A stretch of 42,971 nt of DNA from Pseudomonadales bacterium (lineage in GTDB: Bacteria; Pseudomonadota; Gammaproteobacteria; Pseudomonadales; UBA7434), in NCBI GenBank assembly GCA_028223755.1, contig JAOIUY010000015.1, positions 1-42,971 of the forward strand, written 5' to 3'. This document shows positions 37,275 to 42,971 of this stretch, piece by piece; within the stretch, counting starts at the first letter, position 1, and the number at the start of each line of letters is the position of its first letter. The notes below the pieces were generated by a model. That model worked only from the letters and a program-made list of their open reading frames with translations. It did no database searches and was not told where the DNA came from. A program made the position numbers and the translations under genes.

Positions 37275-38267
37275 GTGCACCAATACATAACCGCCAGCAT
37301 TGCTGAGCTTCTCGACCAAAAAGGCATTACAAAAAGTCAGTGGCTAGGTGATATTGATTTGTCAGGCATTGATATTGAAAACACGCCATTTTTGAGCGCC
37401 GTCCAAGCAGACCAACTCTGCAGCGTCGCTCTTCGTTTATATGGCGATGACGACCTAGGGATAAAAGTGGGTCGCAAATTAAAGATGGTGTCGTTAGGCA
37501 TGTTTGGTTATGCGCTTATGACCAGCTCGACCGTCGGCGACATTCTTAAATTACTGTTGCGCTATAACCGCGCTGTTTTGCCGAGTATGGATATTGAGGT
37601 ACAGCGCACCGATACCTATGTCCAGCTAAAAAGCAAAGGCGATCATTTACCCCAAGATTTAAGTAAGTTTTATACCGACACACTTTACAGTGGTCTATTT
37701 GAAAACCTCAAAGTATTAGCGCCCCACTGCTTAACCAGCGCCCATCTGCACTTGCGATATGAAGAGCCGATAGACAATGCACTTCACTTATCGGTCTTTG
37801 GCGAGCAAATAACATTTAATGCTGATGATTGCGCCGTGTTTTTTGAAGAAGACACACTGCTTAAACCCATAGAGTCATCAGACCCCATAGCGCAAGACAT
37901 CTTTCGTCGTCAGTGCGATCGCATTCTTGCCAATGATATTCATGCTGGCTTAGTCAGTGAACGAGTGACACGTGAGCTATTATCATTTCACTCACACTTT
38001 CCGACCTGTGCGGTCGTAGCAGGGCGTTTAAGTATTAGTGAAAGTACATTGCAAAGAAGGCTCGCAAAAGAAGGCACTAAATTTCAGCAACTGCTAGATC
38101 AGATACGCTTTAGATTAGCTTTAGAGTATTTACAGACCACTGATTTACCGATATCAGAAATCGCAGCCCTATTGGATTTTGATAACCCAGCTAATTTTCG
38201 CAAGGCCTTCAAGCGCTGGTCGTCGACCACGCCATCTAAAATTCGCGACAATATAAAAAGAGATTAA
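37275..38267 (+). CDS. AraC family regulator, probable activator of alkB
   Basis: About 330 residues: an N-terminal ligand-binding domain of the Arabinose_bd/OruR type (about 10-195; LGMFGYALMTSSTVGDILKLLLRY) and a C-terminal AraC DNA-binding domain (about 235-328; VAGRLSISESTLQRRLAKEGTKFQQLLDQIRFRLALEYLQTTDLPISEIAALLDFDNPANFRKAFKRW). The GTG at 37275 is preferred over the GTG at 37248, because GGGAG lies 5 nt upstream of the later codon. Divergent from alkB across the four repeats, so regulation of alkB by an alkane or fatty acid is likely, as for AlkR in Acinetobacter. Confidence 0.92.
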   Translation: MHQYITASIAELLDQKGITKSQWLGDIDLSGIDIENTPFLSAVQADQLCSVALRLYGDDDLGIKVGRKLKMVSLGMFGYALMTSSTVGDILKLLLRYNRAVLPSMDIEVQRTDTYVQLKSKGDHLPQDLSKFYTDTLYSGLFENLKVLAPHCLTSAHLHLRYEEPIDNALHLSVFGEQITFNADDCAVFFEEDTLLKPIESSDPIAQDIFRRQCDRILANDIHAGLVSERVTRELLSFHSHFPTCAVVAGRLSISESTLQRRLAKEGTKFQQLLDQIRFRLALEYLQTTDLPISEIAALLDFDNPANFRKAFKRWSSTTPSKIRDNIKRD

Positions 38268-38288
38268 CGCCTTAAAGGCTTAATCTCT
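38259..38288. repeat. Palindrome containing both stop codons of convergent genes
   Basis: AGAGATTAA (38259-38267) and TTAATCTCT (38280-38288), with GCCTT/AAGGC inside and one unpaired C. Each arm is the last three codons (Arg-Asp-stop) of one gene: the regulator on plus, the GH10 protein on minus. No T-tail. Confidence 0.8.
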
Positions 38289-39350
38289 AAGCCCATCCAA
38301 AAATCCATCTAAAGCAGGTTTAGGCTTTAAATCATCATCATAAATAGTTGGCCAGTCGATCATATTAAAAAATCGTCTTATCCATGTATCCCTATCAGTA
38401 AAGCTCCAAAAGGTAATTCCGTATTGCTGCTCACTAGGGACGATCTCTCTATACATCTGGACTAGCTCTTTATATTTTTTCTTTTGTGCCAGCTTCATCT
38501 CTTCGGTTAACTGTCTATGATTTTCAATACCACCGCCGCGCGAATCATCATGAGTATTAAAAATAATATCCACTTCAGACAAATGAATTTGCAAACCAGT
38601 TGCAGCGGCTTGTTTTAACGTATGAGCGATAACTTCGTTGGGAATATCCATACGAATATGCATTTGAAAACCGATACCAGAAATCGGTACACCACGCGCC
38701 TGAAAATCCTTGACCATGACCATCATAGAATTGAATTTTTCTAAGTCTCGCTCAATATTGAAATCGTTATAAAACAATATCGCATCGGGGTCGGCTTCAT
38801 GTGCATAGCGAAAAGCTTTTTCAATATATTCAGGTCCTAAAGTCTGATACCAAATAGTGTCGGTTCTATACCCTGCCCCTTTAGTAGCAAAGCCTTCATT
38901 CACTACATCCCAGCCATCGACAACACCTTTATAACGACCCACATAAGTATGGATATACTCTTTCATAAAGCCATCGAGCCACTGCGGATTTTGACGCGCT
39001 TTTTTAACCACCCAGCTTGGTGTTGATGAATGCCAAATTAAATTATGGCCGAATAATCTTTGCTCATGTTTTTGTGTATAGGCCACGGCCTCATCGATGA
39101 CTTTCCAGTAATAACCATTTTCCGTCGGCATGACTTTATGCATCTTCATGTCTGAACCGGTAGTAAGGCTATCAAAATGATATTGCTGTAAAGCTCTTGT
39201 TAAGGGATCTTTTTTAAACTCATTCATGCGAACCGATGTGCCGACTGGAAAGTCTGCAACTTCATGCAAAGACTCAACGGTTATTGGTGGCGTTGACACG
39301 CAGGCCGACAAACATAAAATACAGATTAGGAGTAAGGAATAGATTTTCAT
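38280..39350 (-). CDS. GH10 family endo-1,4-beta-xylanase-like lipoprotein
   Basis: 356 residues. Lipoprotein signal peptide with lipobox LSAC (Cys 17). GH10 TIM-barrel motifs: GTSVRMNEF, FGHNLIWHSSTPSWV, acid/base Glu 152 in GWDVVNEGF, LFYNDFNIE, GIGFQMHI, nucleophile Glu 259 in IHLSEVDI, and YGITFWSFTDRDTWI. Both catalytic glutamates are present, so it is probably active on xylan or a related beta-1,4 glycan at the cell surface. It lies alone, with no other polysaccharide-degradation genes nearby. SD and promoter are not obvious. Confidence 0.92.
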   Translation of the reverse strand: MKIYSLLLICILCLSACVSTPPITVESLHEVADFPVGTSVRMNEFKKDPLTRALQQYHFDSLTTGSDMKMHKVMPTENGYYWKVIDEAVAYTQKHEQRLFGHNLIWHSSTPSWVVKKARQNPQWLDGFMKEYIHTYVGRYKGVVDGWDVVNEGFATKGAGYRTDTIWYQTLGPEYIEKAFRYAHEADPDAILFYNDFNIERDLEKFNSMMVMVKDFQARGVPISGIGFQMHIRMDIPNEVIAHTLKQAAATGLQIHLSEVDIIFNTHDDSRGGGIENHRQLTEEMKLAQKKKYKELVQMYREIVPSEQQYGITFWSFTDRDTWIRRFFNMIDWPTIYDDDLKPKPALDGFLDGLRD

Positions 39351-39501
39351 AGCTCGCCATTTATTGTTGTTGATATTAATGCGTAAGCGGAAAACTATTA
39401 TTGCGCTGTTAAGGTGTTTGTAAATAAGAATTTGGTAACAGAGTGTGTTAACAAAAAGCGCTCGTCGATGTGCAAATCACAGCTACTTAATCGCACCCAT
39501 A

Positions 39502-39527
39502 AAAAAACCCGCATATGCGGGTTTTTT
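39502..39527. terminator. Bidirectional intrinsic terminator of tRNA-Val
   Basis: Perfect palindrome: A6, CCCGCAT, ATGCGGG, T6. It lies 3 bp beyond the CCA end of tRNA-Val on the minus strand. Confidence 0.88.
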
Positions 39528-39529
39528 AT

Positions 39530-39606
39530 TGGTACGACCGAGTGGATTCGAACCACCGACCCCTACCATGTCAAGGTAGTGCTCTAACCAACTGAGCTAC
39601 GGTCGT
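39530..39606 (-). tRNA. tRNA-Val (anticodon GAC)
   Basis: Minus-strand cloverleaf: acceptor ACGACCG/CGGTCGT, D arm AGCTCAGTTGGTTAGAGC, anticodon arm CTACC-TTGACAT-GGTAG with anticodon GAC, T arm GGTTCGAATCC, and encoded CCA. 77 nt, complete. Confidence 0.95.
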
Positions 39607-39700
39607 ACTGTAAACTGTCTTGCCATCTAATCAATGTTGCCGATCAGCGGAGCGCCATTATACGTATCAACGCCGCCTCTGCAAATTTATCTAATTAACC

Positions 39701-41722
39701 TTAACCCACAAACGCTTTTTGCTTTAATTGCGTCAACTGATCTCGCACTCTTGCCGCTTCTTCAAACTCTAAATCTCGCGAATGCTTGTACATCACCATC
39801 TCTAACTCTTTGATTTTGTTATTTAAAGCTTTAGGCGACAAATCTTCAGGACTATCCGCATAAGAGGCAACCGTGGGCTCCGCTACTTTTCGCCCGCCTC
39901 GCTTCGCTTTACTCGAACTCGCATAGGCACCTTCCATAATATCGGTCACACCCTTTCGAATACTCTCAGGTGTAATGCCATGCTCTTTGTTATGCGCCTC
40001 CTGAATCAAACGTCGACGCTCTGTCTCATCCATCGCTCGCTTCATAGAGCCGGTAATCTTGTCTGCGTATAAAATCGCCTTACCACTCAAATTACGCGCC
40101 GCTCGACCAATGGTCTGAATCAAGGATGTCTCGGATCGTAAAAAACCTTCTTTATCAGCATCCAATATCGCCACTAACGATACCTCAGGTATATCCAACC
40201 CTTCACGCAACAAGTTAATACCAACCAATACATCAAACTTGCCTAAACGTAAATCACGAATAATTTCTACCCGCTCCACCGTATCAATATCCGAATGCAA
40301 ATAACGCACTTTAACGCCGTGCTCTTCTAAATACTCGGTTAGGTCTTCTGACATACGCTTGGTTAAGGTGGTCACTAAAATACGCTCACCTTTTACGGTG
40401 CGCGCTTTAATTTCCGATAATAAATCATCAACCTGTGTTGTCGCACTGCGTACTTCAATTTTAGGATCAAGTAATCCGGTAGGACGCACTAATTGCTCAA
40501 CTACCGCCCCCGCTTTTTCACCTTCGTACTTTCCAGGCGTTGCCGAAACAAAAATACATTGCGGGACTAAATTCTCCCACTCTTCAAACCGCAACGGACG
40601 GTTATCTAACGCCGATGGCAAACGAAAACCATACTGCACTAAATTTTCTTTACGCGATCTATCTCCTTTATACATAGCGCCAATTTGCGGTATCGTGACA
40701 TGCGACTCATCAATTACCACTAAACCGTTATGCGGTAAGTAATCAAATAAAGTCGGTGGCGGCTCGCCCGTTTTACGACCCGATAAATGTTTAGAGTAGT
40801 TTTCTATACCCGTACAAAAACCTAATTCACGTATCAACTCTAAGTCGTACTTGGTGCGCTGACCCAAACGCTGCTCTTCTACTAACTTATCATGATTTTT
40901 TAAATGCTCTAAACGATCACGCAATTCTGCTTCAATCGCATCAGCCGCTTTTAAAATATTATCGCGCGGTGTCACATAGTGAGATTTAGGATAAATAGTA
41001 AACCGCGGTAACTTGGCGTATACCTCTCCAGTCAATGGATCAAATAAACTTAATGATTCCAACTCATCATCGAATAGATCGAGACGTATCGCATCACGCT
41101 CAGACTCAGCCGGAAAAATATCAATAATATCGCCACGCACTCGAAAATTACCGCGCGAAAAATCAATATCATTGCGACTGTATTGCAGCTCAGCTAAACG
41201 CGTCAGAATATCGTTTTGCGTGTAACGCTCGCCACGACGCAAATGCAATACCATCTTTAAATACGCTTCGGGATCACCCAAACCATAAATCGCCGATACG
41301 GTGGCTACCACTATTGCATCGGGTCGCTCTAACAGTGCTTTCGTGGCGGACAAGCGCATTTGCTCAATATGCTCATTAACCGAGGAATCTTTCTCGATAA
41401 AGGTATCCGAGGCCGCTACATAGGCCTCTGGCTGGTAGTAATCGTAATAGGAGACGAAGTATTCCACCGCATTATTCGGAAAAAACTCCTTGAATTCGCC
41501 ATACAGTTGAGTCGCTAGGGTCTTATTGTGCGCCATCACTATGGTAGGACGGTTCAACTCTGAAACTACATTGGCGATGGTAAAGGTTTTACCTGAGCCA
41601 GTAACACCGAGTAGCGTCTGGCTAGCAAGCCCTGCTTTTATGCCATCCACAAGCCCTTCAATAGCCTTTGGCTGATCGCCAGCGGGCTTATAGGGTGCTT
41701 CAACGGTAAAGGTCTTTGTCAT
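39701..41722 (-). CDS. uvrB: Excinuclease ABC subunit B
   Basis: Damage-verifying helicase-like subunit of nucleotide excision repair. 673 residues. Walker A GVTGSGKT (39-46), DNA-clamping beta-hairpin [20 protein letters not shown] (Walker B), [25 protein letters not shown] and QTIGRAARN (motifs V and VI), and a C-terminal UVR domain ([13 protein letters not shown]) that contacts UvrC. I found no canonical CTGT-N8-ACAG LexA box upstream. tRNA-Val follows at 95 bp. Confidence 0.98.
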   Translation of the reverse strand: MTKTFTVEAPYKPAGDQPKAIEGLVDGIKAGLASQTLLGVTGSGKTFTIANVVSELNRPTIVMAHNKTLATQLYGEFKEFFPNNAVEYFVSYYDYYQPEAYVAASDTFIEKDSSVNEHIEQMRLSATKALLERPDAIVVATVSAIYGLGDPEAYLKMVLHLRRGERYTQNDILTRLAELQYSRNDIDFSRGNFRVRGDIIDIFPAESERDAIRLDLFDDELESLSLFDPLTGEVYAKLPRFTIYPKSHYVTPRDNILKAADAIEAELRDRLEHLKNHDKLVEEQRLGQRTKYDLELIRELGFCTGIENYSKHLSGRKTGEPPPTLFDYLPHNGLVVIDESHVTIPQIGAMYKGDRSRKENLVQYGFRLPSALDNRPLRFEEWENLVPQCIFVSATPGKYEGEKAGAVVEQLVRPTGLLDPKIEVRSATTQVDDLLSEIKARTVKGERILVTTLTKRMSEDLTEYLEEHGVKVRYLHSDIDTVERVEIIRDLRLGKFDVLVGINLLREGLDIPEVSLVAILDADKEGFLRSETSLIQTIGRAARNLSGKAILYADKITGSMKRAMDETERRRLIQEAHNKEHGITPESIRKGVTDIMEGAYASSSKAKRGGRKVAEPTVASYADSPEDLSPKALNNKIKELEMVMYKHSRDLEFEEAARVRDQLTQLKQKAFVG

Positions 41723-42052
41723 TGGGCTCAGTTAATTGAGAAGCGGTAAAAAATCGGCATTCATTCTGACATACACACTCGCTATTGAATACGCCGATTA
41801 ATCAAAAATGGCTCTTTTTATGGTCAAGTTAGGGTTAAGCTCGCGCCTAGCGAAAGAATCGGCTCGCAGCACTTGACGAGGCCACGGCAGCCCATTAATA
41901 TGCCCGCCCTTGGCATTGATCTGCGACTTTAAAGCAGCCGATCAGTAGCATGTCTTGATGCTATTTTGAATATGATTATTTTATTTGAAATGATAAAGAT
42001 CTGCTAAGCTAAGAGAGAGCTTAATCGAATGATCGATAACGCTTTCAACCAT
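41723..42052. other. Divergent uvrB-tRNA-Asn intergenic region
   Basis: 330 bp without a gene. It contains a 6-bp stem TAGCAT/ATGCTA (41946-41963) and a possible tRNA promoter -35 (TTGAAA at 41985-41990) with no convincing -10. No SOS box was seen. Confidence 0.5.
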
Positions 42053-42128
42053 TCCGCCTTAGCTCAGTTGGTAGAGCAAATGACTGTTAATCATTGGGTC
42101 GCTGGTTCGAGCCCAGCAGGCGGAGCCA
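42053..42128 (+). tRNA. tRNA-Asn (anticodon GTT)
   Basis: Complete 76-nt cloverleaf starting TCCGCCTTAGCTCAG, anticodon loop TGTTAAT with anticodon GTT, T arm GGTTCGAGCCC, and encoded CCA. Genes downstream look phage-derived, and tRNA 3' ends are common integration sites. Confidence 0.95.
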
Positions 42129-42145
42129 AATTTTCTTTAGACATT

Positions 42146-42177
42146 AAAGGGTTGCCATTGGTAACCTTTTTTTGTTT
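42146..42177 (+). terminator. Intrinsic terminator after tRNA-Asn
   Basis: An 11-bp stem with G-T wobbles (left arm AAAGGGTTGCC, right arm GGTAACCTTTT) with a 3-nt loop and a T-run tail. Confidence 0.8.
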
Positions 42178-42194
42178 TGAAGTAGGTAAAATTA

Positions 42195-42214
42195 TTTAGC
42201 AAATGTTTAGCAAA
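42195..42214. repeat. Two TTTAGCAAA direct repeats near the putative element end
   Basis: Copies at 42195-42203 and 42206-42214, period 11, between the tRNA-Asn terminator and the first phage-like gene. Possible integrase arm-type sites, or another example of the period-11 repeats found elsewhere in the window. Confidence 0.45.
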
Positions 42215-42240
42215 CTAATTCAAAAAGTTAGTATATAAGA

Positions 42241-42546
42241 CTACGAACCTATGGTAATACGAGGTTCAGTTGTGGATTCTGGCTTAACGATTGTAATGTT
42301 AATAGGTTGTGGTTCTTCTTCGATGATGTGTTCGATAGAACGCATTTTAGGGTGAATATAGTTCGCTATTGTCTTATGGCAATCTAATCTCATAGAAGGC
42401 TCTAGTGTGTTGTCATTGGCCATCTCTACCATTGCTAGAATAGGGTCATAGTCTGGATATAAAGAAGATAAACGCTCTCTGAGAGCCTGCTTATCCCTGT
42501 TGGGTGTGCCTTTGATTCTACCGCCTGTTTTAAATCCTTTAGCCAT
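42241..42546 (-). CDS. Phage-like protein, putative terminase small subunit
   Basis: 101 residues. The N-terminal FKTGGRIKGTPNRDKQALRERL and the helical middle (YDPILAMVEMANDN...MRLDCHKTIANYIHPKMRSIE) resemble small phage DNA-packaging proteins (terminase small subunit type). That resemblance is by pattern only. The last 25 residues are Pro/Thr/Glu-rich. AT-rich relative to the core genes. It lies just beyond tRNA-Asn with no integrase between them. Confidence 0.5.
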   Translation of the reverse strand: MAKGFKTGGRIKGTPNRDKQALRERLSSLYPDYDPILAMVEMANDNTLEPSMRLDCHKTIANYIHPKMRSIEHIIEEEPQPINITIVKPESTTEPRITIGS

Positions 42547-42559
42547 CTATTTATCTCAA

Positions 42560-42971
42560 CTATAGATTAATAATTTTTTCAGCACTCTTTGATAGATTTC
42601 TAAAATGACCCTTAACATATGTGAAAAGATTAGGCTTATATTCTCTGATATGCTCGCTAACATAATGTGGGTTCTTACCACCAACTGGTGATTTATAAAA
42701 TCTAGCTGCCAAATCATCTTTATTTTCTGGGTCAGTACATTCTACACCAACTTCATTTAAGAATCTCTTGCCTAACTTTCCGCCTGGAATAGTGTTAAAG
42801 CCATTTTTTAAAGTATCAAGCTCATTTATAAAGAATTGCTCTTGCTCAAACATTTCTTCTTCAGTATCGCATCTGTCTAATATTTCAAAAGAAACAAGAT
42901 GGTCAATTTTATTTTTATCAAGAAGCATCCAGCTCCGATATAGACTTTTGGTTGTCTGTTGAGTATAACCT
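42560..42971 (-). CDS. GIY-YIG endonuclease, N terminus outside the window
   Basis: The minus-strand frame is open to the window edge. The first visible residues, GYTQQTTKSLYRSW, fit the end of the YIG motif and the catalytic Arg helix of a GIY-YIG nuclease. EQEQFFINELDTLKNGFNTIPGG supplies the catalytic Glu and the Asn-Gly segment. About 60 residues after it form a probable DNA-binding tail (ARFYKSPVGGKNPHYVSEHI). An ATG exists at 42926-42928 but lies inside the domain, so the true start is outside. Homing-type GIY-YIG genes are frequent in phages. 13 bp before the terminase-like gene. Confidence 0.75.
   Translation of the reverse strand, partial: GYTQQTTKSLYRSWMLLDKNKIDHLVSFEILDRCDTEEEMFEQEQFFINELDTLKNGFNTIPGGKLGKRFLNEVGVECTDPENKDDLAARFYKSPVGGKNPHYVSEHIREYKPNLFTYVKGHFRNLSKSAEKIINL

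Noticed and set aside
40359-40742. 127-codon plus-strand ORF inside uvrB
   Set aside because: Antisense to conserved uvrB coding sequence; no supporting evidence.
41723-41850. SOS (LexA) box upstream of uvrB
   Set aside because: CTGACATACACACTCG loosely resembles a LexA site, but neither CTGT-N8-ACAG nor CTG-N10-CAG is satisfied.

Overview
The window looks like a chromosomal segment of a free-living, probably marine gammaproteobacterium with moderate G+C, near the Cellvibrionales/Spongiibacteraceae/Pseudomonadales. That placement is inferred from gene content and order: fabA-fabB, rplU-rpmA-obgE-proB, gatCAB divergent from mreBCD-maf-rng-yhdP, a PA4642-family gene and an AlkB-type alkane hydroxylase. 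Most of the window is core genome; accessory material is confined to a few loci.

Left part (1-4700): leuA, cut by the window edge, is divergent from an Lrp/AsnC regulator. ispB follows, then a lipoprotein with an Fn3-like domain, then a broken fragment of an XrtA/PEP-CTERM-type exopolysaccharide glycosyltransferase. Sugar-nucleotide block (4840-10284): pgi (+) converges on manC-galU-manB (-), which supply GDP-mannose, UDP-glucose and mannose-1-P. Next come the unsaturated fatty acid pair fabA-fabB (+), an outer-membrane beta-barrel protein, and moaB-moeA (-) for molybdenum cofactor.

Translation and cell-shape core (15968-35082): rpsT with a UUG start, rplU-rpmA-obgE-proB, a YdjM-type membrane protein, then the minus-strand run mreB-mreC-mreD-maf-rng-yhdP-mscS and the divergent gatC-gatA-gatB-PA4642-like run. 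mreC appears to start at AUU.

Accessory right part (35471-42971): a small membrane protein; alkB, divergent from an AraC-type regulator across four operator-like repeats on an exact 22-bp period; a GH10 lipoprotein; tRNA-Val; uvrB; tRNA-Asn. At the right edge, beyond tRNA-Asn, are two AT-rich phage-like genes (a terminase-small-subunit-like protein and a GIY-YIG endonuclease), so an integrated element probably starts there.

Standout observations: (i) the 22-bp-phased repeats between alkB and its probable regulator; (ii) an in-frame Cys/Lys repeat tail just after the alkB amber stop; (iii) the AUU start of mreC; (iv) short tandem repeats of 11 or 12 bp at many gene ends and intergenic sites, several repeating the stop codon; (v) separation of ispB from rplU by about 13 kb containing exopolysaccharide and lipid genes. 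I found no CRISPR array, complete insertion sequence, rRNA or obvious defence system. All functional calls come from reading motifs by eye; no database search was run.
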